From positions 4,719,501 through 4,783,500 of the forward strand of contig NZ_HG322950.1 of assembly GCF_000689415.1 (NCBI RefSeq): a DNA stretch of 64,000 nucleotides. Direction: 5' to 3'. Numbering within the stretch: the first letter of the stretch is position 1; the number at the start of each line of letters is the position of its first letter. Positions 32,955 to 42,330 of the stretch are shown one piece after another. Below the pieces are notes generated by a model. It was given only the letters and a program-made list of their open reading frames with translations. It did no database searches and was not told the DNA's origin. A program made the translations under genes and the position numbers. The DNA comes from Pseudomonas knackmussii B13 (GTDB lineage: Bacteria; Pseudomonadota; Gammaproteobacteria; Pseudomonadales; Pseudomonadaceae).

Positions 32955-34139
32955 TCAATCGGCCTGACGACGCAGGAATGCCGGGATATCCAGGTAATCC
33001 AGATCGTCCTGCGGATTGAGCTTGGCCGCGGTGGCAGCGCCGCCGTGGTTCTGGTTGCGCATCACGGTCGGACGATCCAGGTCGCGGTAGTTCACCGACT
33101 GCTGCTCACGCTGAACCGGCGCCTGGGCGCTGACCGACTGCGTCTGCACGGTGTTGTCGACGACCTTGACCGGCTTCTCCAGGCGCGCGCCCAGACCAGT
33201 GGCGACGACGGTGACGTGCAGTTCGTCGCGCATGTCCGGATCGATCACGGTGCCGACCTTGACGGTCGCGTGCTCGGAAGCGAACTGCTCGATGATGTTA
33301 CCTACGTCGGAGTACTCGCCCAGGGAGAGGTCCGGACCTGCGGTGATGTTCACCAGGATGCCGCGGGCGCCCTGCAGGTTGACGTCTTCCAGCAGCGGGT
33401 TGCGGATCGCCGCTTCGGTAGCCTCGCGAGCACGATTCGGGCCGCTGGCGGCGCCGGTGCCCATCATGGCCATGCCCATCTCGCTCATCACGGTCTTCAC
33501 GTCGGCGAAGTCGACGTTGATCATGCCCGGACGCTTGATGATGTCGGAGATGCCGCGCACTGCACCGGCGAGCACATCGTCGGCCTTGGCGAAGGCGGCC
33601 AGCAGGCTGGCGTCTTTGCCCAGAATGGTCAGCAGCTTCTCGTTGGGGATGGTGATCAGCGAGTCGACGCTTTCGGCCAGCGAGCGGATGCCTTCATCGG
33701 CGATCTGCATGCGCTTGCGACCTTCGAACGGGAACGGACGGGTGACCACGGCAACGGTCAGGATGCCCATCTCTTTCGCCACTTCGGCAATGATCGGCGC
33801 GGCGCCAGTACCGGTGCCGCCACCCATGCCGGTGGTGATGAAGACCATGTCGGCGCCTTCCAGCACCTCGGCGATGCGGTCGCGATCCTCGATCGCGGCC
33901 TGACGGCCGACTTCAGGGTTGGCGCCAGCGCCCAGACCCTTGGTTACGCCCGGGCCGAGCTGCAGCACGGTACGCGCCGCGATGTTCTTCAGCGCCTGGG
34001 CGTCGGTGTTGGCGCAGATGAATTCCACGCCATCGACGTTGTTCTTGGCCATGTGGTTCACGGCGTTGCCACCGCCACCACCGACACCGATGACTTTGAT
34101 GACTGCTGTTTGCGGGACGTTATCGACGAGTTCGAACAT
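32955..34139 (-). CDS. ftsZ: Cell division GTPase FtsZ
   Basis: A 394-residue tubulin homologue that forms the Z ring. The GTP-binding signature GGGTGTGAAP is near residues 107-116. IKVIGVGGGGGNAVNHM is the first loop and NVDFADVKTVMSEMG the T7 region. The conserved C-terminal peptide DYLDIPAFLRRQAD binds FtsA, ZipA and others, after a variable Gln/Asn-rich linker (about 320-378). It lies 54 bp after ftsA. Confidence 0.98.
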   Translation of the reverse strand: MFELVDNVPQTAVIKVIGVGGGGGNAVNHMAKNNVDGVEFICANTDAQALKNIAARTVLQLGPGVTKGLGAGANPEVGRQAAIEDRDRIAEVLEGADMVFITTGMGGGTGTGAAPIIAEVAKEMGILTVAVVTRPFPFEGRKRMQIADEGIRSLAESVDSLITIPNEKLLTILGKDASLLAAFAKADDVLAGAVRGISDIIKRPGMINVDFADVKTVMSEMGMAMMGTGAASGPNRAREATEAAIRNPLLEDVNLQGARGILVNITAGPDLSLGEYSDVGNIIEQFASEHATVKVGTVIDPDMRDELHVTVVATGLGARLEKPVKVVDNTVQTQSVSAQAPVQREQQSVNYRDLDRPTVMRNQNHGGAATAAKLNPQDDLDYLDIPAFLRRQAD

Positions 34140-34193
34140 TTTCCCCTCTCCTTCCTTTCTAGTTGTGTCGCCTACATTTACCGCGCCGGTAAA

Positions 34194-35438
34194 TCAGAAG
34201 TTGCCCTGGACCCAGCGTTTCAGCCGTTCCAGCACAGGTGTCTTGGGTTCATCGCTATAGCTGCTGCCGGACGTGGACGGCCCGTCGTTCTGCTTTTGCA
34301 GCCCGTACATGAGCAGGCCCACGCCCGTCGAATAGATAGGATTGCGCACGACATCAGTCAGTCCTTTGACCCCGTGCGGCACGCCCAGGCGCACCGGCAT
34401 GTGAAAGATCTCTTCGGCCAGCTCGACGGCGCCTTCCATCTTGGAAGTGCCCCCGGTCAGGACGATCCCTGCTGGGATCAGGTCTTCGTAGCCGCTGCGG
34501 CGCAATTCGGCCTGGACCAGAGTGAAGAGCTCGTCGTAACGCGGCTCGACGACTTCGGCCAGGGCCTGACGCGACAACTCCCGCGGTGGCCGGTCCCCGA
34601 CGCTGGGCACCTTGATGGTTTCTCCAGCACCGGCCAGTTTGGCTAGCGCGCAAGCATATCGAATCTTGATCTCTTCGGCATACTGGGTCGGCGTACGCAG
34701 CGCCATGGCGATGTCGTTGGTGACCTGATCGCCGGCAATCGGGATCACTGCCGTATGACGAATGGCGCCTTCGGTGAAGATGGCGATGTCGGTGGTGCCG
34801 CCGCCGATGTCCACTAGGCACACGCCCAGTTCTTTCTCGTCCTCTGTGATCACCGAGTAGGCCGAGGCCAGTTGCTCGAGAATGATGTCGTCGACTTCCA
34901 GGCCACAACGGCGGACGCATTTCTCGATGTTCTGCGCCGCGTTCACGGCGCAGGTCACCACGTGCACCTTGGCTTCCAGACGCACGCCGGACATACCCAG
35001 CGGCTCACGCACGCCTTCCTGGTTGTCGATCACGTAGTCCTGCGCCAGCGTGTGCAGGACGCGCTGGTCGGCCGGAATCGCCACGGCCTGGGCGGCGTCG
35101 AGTACGCGGTCGATGTCAGCCGGGCTGACCTCGCGGTCGCGGATCGCCACGATGCCGTGGGAGTTCAGGCTGCGAATGTGGTTGCCGGCGATGCCGACGA
35201 ATGCCGAGTGGATACGGCAACCGGCCATCTGCTGGGCCTCGTCGATGGCCCGCTGGATCGAAGCCACGGTCGACTCGATGTTGACCACCACGCCCTTCTT
35301 CAGGCCGCGCGACGGGTGGGTGCCGATGCCGACGATCTCCAGCTTGCCATCAGCCGCGACCTCGCCCACCAGCGCCACCACCTTGGAGGTGCCGATGTCC
35401 AGGCCGACGACCATCTTGCCGCTCTGCACGCTTGCCAT
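34194..35438 (-). CDS. ftsA: Cell division protein FtsA
   Basis: A 414-residue actin-like ATPase that tethers FtsZ to the membrane. Phosphate 1 VVGLDIGTSKVVALVG, phosphate 2 GVCLVDIGGGTTDIAIF, adenosine motif IVLTGGTSKMEGAVELAEEI. The C-terminal amphipathic helix VLERLKRWVQGNF is the membrane anchor. The SHS2 (1C) domain sits at about 85-165. It starts 21 bp after the ftsQ stop. Confidence 0.97.
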   Translation of the reverse strand: MASVQSGKMVVGLDIGTSKVVALVGEVAADGKLEIVGIGTHPSRGLKKGVVVNIESTVASIQRAIDEAQQMAGCRIHSAFVGIAGNHIRSLNSHGIVAIRDREVSPADIDRVLDAAQAVAIPADQRVLHTLAQDYVIDNQEGVREPLGMSGVRLEAKVHVVTCAVNAAQNIEKCVRRCGLEVDDIILEQLASAYSVITEDEKELGVCLVDIGGGTTDIAIFTEGAIRHTAVIPIAGDQVTNDIAMALRTPTQYAEEIKIRYACALAKLAGAGETIKVPSVGDRPPRELSRQALAEVVEPRYDELFTLVQAELRRSGYEDLIPAGIVLTGGTSKMEGAVELAEEIFHMPVRLGVPHGVKGLTDVVRNPIYSTGVGLLMYGLQKQNDGPSTSGSSYSDEPKTPVLERLKRWVQGNF

Positions 35439-35459
35439 GGTTAATGCTGTCTCCTCAAA

Positions 35460-36323
35460 TCACTGCGCGGGCGTGGCCTGGGCCACGTCCGTTTGCGGCA
35501 GCGGATCGCGCCACGCCACGGCCAGGCCGTTGGGGTAGCGCATGTCGATGCGCGCTATTTTCGATATCTGGTCTTTCAATGCCTTCTCGTAAATGGTCAC
35601 GAGACGGCGAATCTGTTCGACCGCATGGTCGCGCCCGAGGACGATCTCCAGGCCCTGCGCGGTGCTCAGTGTCCAGGCCCCACGCGAGCTCATCTCCAGG
35701 CTGGCGATGGTGAAGCCCAGCGGACGCAGCATCTGGCTGAGCAGTTGGTACTGCTGCATGACCTTCTGCTGGGCGAACTGCGGGCCGGACAGGCGCGGCA
35801 GGTGCTCGTAGTGCGAGACCTCGTGCGGCGCAAAAGCCTGGCCCTGGTTGTTCAGCAGCGCCTCGTCGCCCCAGCGGGCTACGGGCAGCTGCTCTTCGAG
35901 GTGGATCACCACCTGGTCCGGCCACACGCGACGCACTTCGGCATGGGCGATCCAGGGCATCTGTTCCAGCTCCTGGCGCATGCCGGCCAGGTCGATGGTG
36001 AAGAAGCTCGACGAAACGAACGGCGCAATGCGCTGCTGCACAGCTTGTTGGCTGATGTAGCTGAGGTCGCCTTCGACGTTGATCTTGGCGATCGGCCGGT
36101 CAAGGTACGGCAGCGCGTACTGCGCCCCCTGATAGGTGCCAAAACCCAGTACTGCGAGCAGCAGCGGCCACATCAGGTAGCGCACGAAGCTGAAGTTCGG
36201 CTTCGGCAGGCGCGCGCTCAAAGGCTCCTTGGCCACCAGGCGGCTGGCACCGCGCGGTACCGGCTTGCGTGCAGGCACGCGGCCGATACCAGGTTGCGAG
36301 TGACGGAGCATGGCGCCGTTCAT
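35460..36323 (-). CDS. ftsQ: Cell division protein FtsQ
   Basis: A 287-residue bitopic membrane protein of the FtsQBL divisome core. A cytoplasmic basic N-terminus (about 1-45), one helix LMWPLLLAVLGFGTYQGAQY, then a periplasmic POTRA domain from IAKINVEGDLSYISQQAVQQ and the beta domain with WIAHAEVRRVWPDQVVIHLEEQ. A longer N-terminal cytoplasmic part than in E. coli is normal for Pseudomonas. Starts 3 bp after the ddlB stop. Confidence 0.95.
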   Translation of the reverse strand: MNGAMLRHSQPGIGRVPARKPVPRGASRLVAKEPLSARLPKPNFSFVRYLMWPLLLAVLGFGTYQGAQYALPYLDRPIAKINVEGDLSYISQQAVQQRIAPFVSSSFFTIDLAGMRQELEQMPWIAHAEVRRVWPDQVVIHLEEQLPVARWGDEALLNNQGQAFAPHEVSHYEHLPRLSGPQFAQQKVMQQYQLLSQMLRPLGFTIASLEMSSRGAWTLSTAQGLEIVLGRDHAVEQIRRLVTIYEKALKDQISKIARIDMRYPNGLAVAWRDPLPQTDVAQATPAQ

Positions 36324-36326
36324 GGT

Positions 36327-37274
36327 TTACCCCCTTGCCTCGACGCTGTCGGCCAGGATCGCCAGCACCAGCTGCTGGAAGTCCAGACCGGCCGCGCGCG
36401 CGGCCATGGGCACCAGGCTGTGATCGGTCATGCCCGGTGCGGTGTTGACTTCGAGGAGCCAGAAACGCCCTTCGGCGTCCTGCATCACGTCGGTACGCGC
36501 CCAGCCCTGAATGCCCAGCGCTTCGCAGGCACGCGCGGTCAGTTGCTGCAGCTCACGCTCCTTCTCCGCGCTCAGGCCACAGGGAATGCGGTACTGGGTA
36601 TCACTGGCCAGGTACTTGGCGTCGTAGTCGTAGAAGCTGTGCGGGGTGCCGAGGCCGATGGCCGGCAGCACCTGGCCGCGCAGAATGGCGACGGTGAACT
36701 CCGGACCGCTGATCCACTGTTCGACCAGAACCTGCGAGTCGTATTGCGCGGCGCCGCGCCAGGCGTCGATCAGCGCTTCCACGCTGTCCACCTTGGCCAT
36801 GCCGATGCTGGAACCTTCATGGGCCGGTTTGACGATGAGCGGGAAGCCCAGTTCCGCAGCCGCGCGACGGCAATCGTCTTCGCTGGCCAGCACCGCATAG
36901 GCCGGGGTCGGCAGACCGAGGCTCAGCCACACGCGCTTGGTGCGCAGCTTGTCCATGGCCAGGGCCGAAGCCAGCACACCGCTACCGGTGTAGGGAATGC
37001 CAGCGACTTCGAGCAGACCTTGCATGCTGCCGTCTTCGCCGCCACGGCCGTGGAGGATGATGAAGGCGCGATCGATCTTCTCGCTGGTCAGGCGTTGCAG
37101 CAGGTCATCGCCTACGTCGATACCGAAGGCATCCACGCCAGCTTCCTGCAGGGCCTTGAGGACCATCGAACCGGATTTCAGCGATACCTCGCGCTCGGCA
37201 CTCTTGCCGCCGTAGAGCACGGCGACGCGGCCGAAGGCACGCGGATCGAGAGTGGATTTGAGTGCATCGCTCAT
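36327..37274 (-). CDS. ddlB: D-alanine-D-alanine ligase B
   Basis: A 315-residue ATP-grasp ligase making D-Ala-D-Ala for the peptidoglycan stem. VAVLYGGKSAEREVSLKSG N-terminal motif, LHGRGGEDGSMQGLLEVAGI, FPLIVKPAHEGSSIGM, and the metal-binding FWLLEVNTAPGMTDHSLVP. It corresponds to the dcw-linked DdlB type. The start at 37274 overlaps the murC stop (ATGA). Confidence 0.97.
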   Translation of the reverse strand: MSDALKSTLDPRAFGRVAVLYGGKSAEREVSLKSGSMVLKALQEAGVDAFGIDVGDDLLQRLTSEKIDRAFIILHGRGGEDGSMQGLLEVAGIPYTGSGVLASALAMDKLRTKRVWLSLGLPTPAYAVLASEDDCRRAAAELGFPLIVKPAHEGSSIGMAKVDSVEALIDAWRGAAQYDSQVLVEQWISGPEFTVAILRGQVLPAIGLGTPHSFYDYDAKYLASDTQYRIPCGLSAEKERELQQLTARACEALGIQGWARTDVMQDAEGRFWLLEVNTAPGMTDHSLVPMAARAAGLDFQQLVLAILADSVEARG

Positions 37275-38716
37275 CACGCCTTCCTCTTGGCGTCGCCGCC
37301 GAACATCGGGTTCTTGATCAGTGCCGGAGCCAGCCCGCCGATATCGCCGGCGCCCTGGCAAAGCAGGATGTCGCCGGGACGCAGCAGCGGCTTGAGCAGC
37401 GCAGCGAGGTCGCCATCGCGCTCCAGATAGATGGGATCAAGCTGGCCACGCTGACGGATGCTGCGGCACAGCTGGCGGCTGTCGGCGCCAGGGATCGCCT
37501 CTTCGCCGGCCGGGTAGACCTCCATCAGCAGCAACACGTTGGCGTCACCGAGCACTTGCACGAAGTCTTCGTAGAGGTCGCGGGTACGGGTGTAACGGTG
37601 CGGCTGGTAGACCATCACCAGGCGACGCTCGGGCCAGCCACCGCGCACGGCCTTGATCACCGCCGCGACTTCGCGCGGGTGGTGGCCGTAGTCGTCGACC
37701 AGCATCACGCTGCCGCCTTCGACTTGAAGCTCGCCGTAGACCTGGAAGCGTCGGCCGACGCCCTGGAAGCCGGACAGGCCCTGAACGATGGCTTCGTCGG
37801 AGATGCCTTCGTCGGTAGCGATCGCAATGGTCGCCAGGGAGTTCAGTACGTTGTGCAGACCGGGCATGTTCACCGAGACGTCCAGCGGCTCGCGCTCCGG
37901 GCGCAGCACGGTGAAGAAGGTGCGCATGCCTTCCTGGCGGATGTTGATGGCGCGGACGTCGGCGTCCTCGCTCAGGCCGTAGGTGACAGTCGGACGTGCC
38001 ACCTGGGGCAGAATTTCGCGGACTACCGGATCATCCACGCACAGCACTGCCAGACCGTAGAACGGCAGGTTGTGCAGGAAGTCGACGAAGGTCTTCTTCA
38101 GCTTGTTGAAGTCGCCGCCGTAGGTGTCCATGTGGTCGGCGTCGATGTTGGTGACGACCGCGACCATCGGCTGCAGGTGCAGGAAGCTGGCGTCGCTCTC
38201 GTCGGCTTCAGCCACCAGGTAGCGGCTGGTGCCGAGCTGGGCGTTGGTGCCGGCAGCGTTCAGGCGACCGCCGATTACGAAGGTCGGATCCAGGCCACCA
38301 GCGGCGAACACCGAGGCAATCAGGCTGGTGGTGGTGGTTTTGCCGTGGGTACCAGCTACAGCGATGCCATGACGGTAACGCATCAGTTCGGCGAGCATCT
38401 CCGCGCGCGGAACCACCGGCACTCGGCGCTCAAGGGCAGCAGCAACTTCCGGGTTGGCCTTGTTCACCGCGCTGGAGACGACCAGCACGTCGGCGCCATC
38501 GGCGTTCTCGGCGCGATGACCAATGAAGATCTGCGCGCCGAACTTCTCCAGGCGCTCGGTCACTGCGGAGGCCTTGAGGTCGGAGCCGGATACTTCGTAA
38601 CCGAGGTTCAGCAGTACTTCGGCGATACCGCACATGCCCACGCCGCCGATGCCAACGAAGTGGATCCGACGGATGCGCCGCATGGTGCGGGTGATGCCGT
38701 TGGGCTCTTTAACCAC
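37274..38716 (-). CDS. murC: UDP-N-acetylmuramate-L-alanine ligase
   Basis: A 480-residue Mur ligase. IHFVGIGGVGMCGIAEVLLN Rossmann domain, ATP loop AGTHGKTTTTSLIASV near 118-133, and DDYGHHPREVAAVIKA in the C-terminal domain. It adds L-Ala to UDP-MurNAc, the first peptide step. It overlaps murG by 8 bp and ddlB by 1 bp, consistent with one transcript. Confidence 0.98.
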   Translation of the reverse strand: MVKEPNGITRTMRRIRRIHFVGIGGVGMCGIAEVLLNLGYEVSGSDLKASAVTERLEKFGAQIFIGHRAENADGADVLVVSSAVNKANPEVAAALERRVPVVPRAEMLAELMRYRHGIAVAGTHGKTTTTSLIASVFAAGGLDPTFVIGGRLNAAGTNAQLGTSRYLVAEADESDASFLHLQPMVAVVTNIDADHMDTYGGDFNKLKKTFVDFLHNLPFYGLAVLCVDDPVVREILPQVARPTVTYGLSEDADVRAINIRQEGMRTFFTVLRPEREPLDVSVNMPGLHNVLNSLATIAIATDEGISDEAIVQGLSGFQGVGRRFQVYGELQVEGGSVMLVDDYGHHPREVAAVIKAVRGGWPERRLVMVYQPHRYTRTRDLYEDFVQVLGDANVLLLMEVYPAGEEAIPGADSRQLCRSIRQRGQLDPIYLERDGDLAALLKPLLRPGDILLCQGAGDIGGLAPALIKNPMFGGDAKRKA

Positions 38717-39782
38717 GGGCCACCTCCAGGCAGGCGTCGACCACCGTGCGGGTAGCCTCGGGCATGGCCAGGCGCCGGGCGCTGGCGGCCATCTGCTTCA
38801 GGGATTGGGGATGCATCAGTACCTCGGACAACTGCGCGGCCAGGTCGGCGGCGCCGGTAGACTTTTGCGGCAGCAGGCGGGCGGCGCCCTCCCGTACCAG
38901 GAATTCGGCATTGCGGGTCTGGTGATCGTCGATCGCGTGGGGCAGCGGCACCAGGAAGGACGGCAGGCCCGCCGCGGTCAGTTCGCTGACGGTCAGCGCA
39001 CCGGCGCGGCAGATCACCAGGTCGGCCCAGGCATAAGCCGCAGCCATGTCGCTGATGAAGGGCGCAACGTCGGCTTCGACACCGGCCTGCGCATAACGCT
39101 CCGCGGTGACAGCGTCATGCTGACGACCGGCCTGATGGCGAACAGCCGGACGCTGCTCGGCGGGAACCAGCGCCAGCGCCTCGGGCAGCAGCTTGTTCAG
39201 GGGCTCGGCGCCCAGGCTGCCGCCCAGGACAAGCAGGTTCACCTTGCGCCCAGTCGGCTCGGTGCGAGCGGCTTCGTCGAGGAACAGCTCGGCGCGCACC
39301 GGGTTGCCCGTGGTCAGGCGCTTGGCACTGGCCGGGAAGGTATCCGGGAAGGCTTCGCAGACACGCCGGGCGAGCGGCGCCAGGCTGCGGTTCGCGGTGC
39401 CGGCTACAGCGTTCTGCTCGTGGATCACCAGCGGAGCGCCACTCAGCTTCGCGGCCAAACCGCCAGGACCGGTGACATAGCCACCCAGACCGAGCACACA
39501 GACCGGCTTCAGCTGGCGCATCACGCCCAGCGCCTGGAGCAGCGACTTGAGCAGATCGAAGGGCGCGCGTAGCAGAGCCTTGCGGCCTTTGCCACGCAGG
39601 CCACTGACATTAATCAGGTGCAGCGGCAACCCCGCTTTCGGCACCAGGTCGTTCTCGATGCCACGCGGCGTTCCCAGCCAGTGCACGGCATAGCCGCGGG
39701 CCTGGAACTCACGCGCGCAGGCCAGCGCCGGGAACACGTGTCCGCCGGTACCGCCCGCCATGATCAGGACATTACCTTTCAT
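38709..39782 (-). CDS. murG: UDP-GlcNAc:lipid I N-acetylglucosaminyltransferase
   Basis: A 357-residue GT-B glycosyltransferase that makes lipid II at the inner membrane face. N-terminal G-loop MAGGTGGHVFPALA, LGLGGYVTGPGGLAAKL second G-loop, and C-terminal ICRAGALTVSELTAAGLPS donor site. Start MKGNVLIMAGG at 39782, which overlaps the ftsW 3' end by 11 bp. Confidence 0.97.
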   Translation of the reverse strand: MKGNVLIMAGGTGGHVFPALACAREFQARGYAVHWLGTPRGIENDLVPKAGLPLHLINVSGLRGKGRKALLRAPFDLLKSLLQALGVMRQLKPVCVLGLGGYVTGPGGLAAKLSGAPLVIHEQNAVAGTANRSLAPLARRVCEAFPDTFPASAKRLTTGNPVRAELFLDEAARTEPTGRKVNLLVLGGSLGAEPLNKLLPEALALVPAEQRPAVRHQAGRQHDAVTAERYAQAGVEADVAPFISDMAAAYAWADLVICRAGALTVSELTAAGLPSFLVPLPHAIDDHQTRNAEFLVREGAARLLPQKSTGAADLAAQLSEVLMHPQSLKQMAASARRLAMPEATRTVVDACLEVARG

Positions 39783-40971
39783 CGGCAAAGTCCTCCTCGC
39801 TGAATTCAAATTCGTCGCTGCCTACGGCAGTACGGCGTTCCCACTCGATACGCAGGAGCATGCCCAGGCAGCCACAGCAGATCACCAGAGAGGAGCCGCC
39901 ATAGCTGAGGAACGGCAGGGTCAGGCCTTTGGTCGGCAGCAGACCGACGTTCACACCAACGTTGATGAGGAACTGGCCGATCCAGAGGAAAGCCAGACCA
40001 TAGGCCACATATGCGGAGAAGTACTGCTTGGCTTGCTCGGCCCAGATGCCGATATAGAGCGCGCGCAGACTGACGAAGACGAACAGCCCGACCGTAGCCA
40101 GGGCGCCGACGATGCCCAGCTCTTCGGCCAGCACGGCGAAGACGAAGTCGGTGTGCGCTTCGGGCAGGTAGAACTGTTTCTGGATGCTGTTGCCCAGCCC
40201 CATGCCCAGCCAGCCGCCGCGGCCAAAGGCGATCAGCGCCTGGCTCAGCTGGTAGCCGGCGCCGAACTGGTCGGCCCAGGGGTCGCTGAAGTTGGTCAGA
40301 CGTGCCATCCGGTACGGCTGGCTCCAGATCAGCAGCGCAACGGCACCGACTGCCAGAGCCACCATCAGACCGAAGCGGAACAGGCCGACACCGCCGAGGA
40401 ACAGCATGGCCGCGGCAGCGCCCATCATCACCACGGTGGCGCCGAAGTCCGGCTCGCGCAGCAGCAGGCCGGCGAATGGCAGGAGGACCGCGAAGGGCTT
40501 GAAGAAACCGATCCAGCTCTCGCGGACTTCATGTTGGCGGCGGACCAGGTAAGCGGCCATGAACACCACCACGAAGACCTTCGCGATCTCCGATGGCTGG
40601 ATGTTGAACAGACCGAAGCCGATCCAGCGCATCGAGCCGTTTACCTCTCGGCCGACGCCGGGAGTAATTACCGCGATGAGCAACAAGAAAGCCACGCCGA
40701 GCAGCTTCCAGCTCAGGCGCTGCCAGGTTTCCATCGGGGTCATCATGGTCACGCCGCAGGCGACGAAGCCGATGGCCAGGTAGATCAGGTGACGCACCGA
40801 GAAGTACAGCGGGTTGCCCGACTGCGCCGACGCGACTTCCGACGATGCCGAAGTCACCATCACCAGCCCCAGGCCGAGCAGCGCCAGGCATCCGGCGAGC
40901 AGCGGGAAGTCCAGATCGATGCCGTTGCGGCTGATCAGCGGGGACGGGTATGGGCGCATGAAGGAGAACAT
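39772..40971 (-). CDS. ftsW: Peptidoglycan glycosyltransferase FtsW (SEDS)
   Basis: A 399-residue SEDS-family enzyme with about ten membrane helices. It polymerises lipid II at the septum together with FtsI. Signature FNIQPSEIAKVFVVVFMAAY (catalytic loop helix) and GLTLPFLSYGGSSLVICCGC near the C-terminus, plus the conserved acidic loop near WADQFGAGYQLSQALIAFGR. Coupled to murD by an ATGA overlap at 40971. Confidence 0.97.
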   Translation of the reverse strand: MFSFMRPYPSPLISRNGIDLDFPLLAGCLALLGLGLVMVTSASSEVASAQSGNPLYFSVRHLIYLAIGFVACGVTMMTPMETWQRLSWKLLGVAFLLLIAVITPGVGREVNGSMRWIGFGLFNIQPSEIAKVFVVVFMAAYLVRRQHEVRESWIGFFKPFAVLLPFAGLLLREPDFGATVVMMGAAAAMLFLGGVGLFRFGLMVALAVGAVALLIWSQPYRMARLTNFSDPWADQFGAGYQLSQALIAFGRGGWLGMGLGNSIQKQFYLPEAHTDFVFAVLAEELGIVGALATVGLFVFVSLRALYIGIWAEQAKQYFSAYVAYGLAFLWIGQFLINVGVNVGLLPTKGLTLPFLSYGGSSLVICCGCLGMLLRIEWERRTAVGSDEFEFSEEDFADER

Positions 40972-42317
40972 CAGGCGAGCTCCTCCACGGCTTTGGCGAA
41001 CAGACGACCGCGCTCTTCGAAATTCTTGAACATGTCGAGGCTGGCGCAGGCCGGCGAGAGCAGCACGGCGTCGCCTGCCTGAGCGAGCTCAGCAGCCTTG
41101 CGGACCGCTTCGTCGAGGGTCTGTACGCGTACTTTGTTCACGTCGTCGCCAAGTGCCGCGCCGACCAGTTCGGCGTCGCGACCGAGCAGCACGACCGCGC
41201 GGCAGAACTTGCCGACCGGCTCGCGCAATGCGCTGAAATCAGCGCCCTTGCCGTCGCCGCCGGCCAGCAGCACCAGCTTGCCGTCGATATCGGCACCCAG
41301 GCCTTCGATGGCTGCCAGGGCGGCACCGACGTTGGTGGCCTTGGAGTCGTCGTAGTAGTTCACGCCTTCACGTTCGCCGACCCACTGGCAGCGATGCGCC
41401 AGGCCAGCGAATTCACGCAGGGTCTGCAGCATCGGCTCGAACGGCAGGCCGACTGCATGACCCAAGGCCAGAGCGGCCAGGGCATTGGAGTGGTTGTGCG
41501 CGCCGCGGATCTTCAGCTCGCGCACCGGCAGCAGGGCCTCGAACTGGAAGGCCAGCCACTTTTCACCGCCCTCTTCGATCAGACCAAAGGCCTTGAAGTC
41601 GGGCTTGTCGGTGCCAAAGGTCCAGCACGGCACCGAATCGGCGATCAGCGGACGACTCAGGGCGTCGGCACGGTTCACCACGACCTGTTTGGCGCCGCGG
41701 AAGATGCGGTGCTTGGCCAGGTGGTAGTCGGCCATGCCGTCGTAGCGATCCATGTGGTCTTCGCTGACGTTCAGGCAGGTAGCGACCGCGGCGTTCAGAC
41801 GCTCGCAAGTTTCCAACTGGAAGCTCGAGAGCTCGAGCACGTACAGCTCGACGTCATCGGCCAGCAGATCCAGCGCCGGCGTCCCGAGGTTGCCGCCAAC
41901 CGCAACGCGCTTGCCGGCTGCCGCGGCCATCTCGCCGACCAGGGTGGTAACGGTGCTTTTCGCGTTGGAACCGGTGATCGCGACGATCGGCGCCTTGGCG
42001 TGGCGGGCGAACAGATCGACATCGCCGGACATCCGCACACCACGAGCTGCCGCTTCGATCAGAGCGGGCGTACGAAGCGACAGGCCGGGGCTGACGTAAA
42101 GCTCTTGCGCACGGCAGAGGAAGTCGGCGTCCAGTTCGCCGCAGCGCACTTCGACTTGCGGGTATTGGCTGCGCAGCGTGACCAGCTCCGGCGGATTCTC
42201 GCGAGTATCGGCAACGGCAAAGGGCGTGCCCTGGCGCGCGAGGAAGCGCACCAGAGACATGCCGCTCTTGCCGAGGCCGACAACGATGCGGAATTGGTCG
42301 GAAGCGATCAGGCTCAT
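40971..42317 (-). CDS. murD: UDP-N-acetylmuramoyl-L-alanine-D-glutamate ligase
   Basis: A 448-residue Mur ligase that adds D-Glu. The ATP loop reads ITGSNAKSTVTTLVGEMA, with Ala where most MurD have Gly (GSNGKS). P. aeruginosa MurD also has this, as I recall, so it is not a defect. YVLELSSFQLETC and VNYYDDSKATNVGAALAAIE are standard. It lies 13 bp after the mraY stop. Confidence 0.97.
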   Translation of the reverse strand: MSLIASDQFRIVVGLGKSGMSLVRFLARQGTPFAVADTRENPPELVTLRSQYPQVEVRCGELDADFLCRAQELYVSPGLSLRTPALIEAAARGVRMSGDVDLFARHAKAPIVAITGSNAKSTVTTLVGEMAAAAGKRVAVGGNLGTPALDLLADDVELYVLELSSFQLETCERLNAAVATCLNVSEDHMDRYDGMADYHLAKHRIFRGAKQVVVNRADALSRPLIADSVPCWTFGTDKPDFKAFGLIEEGGEKWLAFQFEALLPVRELKIRGAHNHSNALAALALGHAVGLPFEPMLQTLREFAGLAHRCQWVGEREGVNYYDDSKATNVGAALAAIEGLGADIDGKLVLLAGGDGKGADFSALREPVGKFCRAVVLLGRDAELVGAALGDDVNKVRVQTLDEAVRKAAELAQAGDAVLLSPACASLDMFKNFEERGRLFAKAVEELA

Positions 42318-42330
42318 GCTCGATCAGTCC

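Noticed and set aside
35493..37430. Open frame of 645 codons antisense to ftsQ-ddlB-murC
   Set aside because: It spans three real genes whose products are fully recognisable. No domain on this strand.
41971..41988. Possible defect in the MurD ATP loop (GSNAKS instead of GSNGKS)
   Set aside because: All other MurD motifs are intact, and the Ala form is, as I recall, normal in P. aeruginosa MurD.
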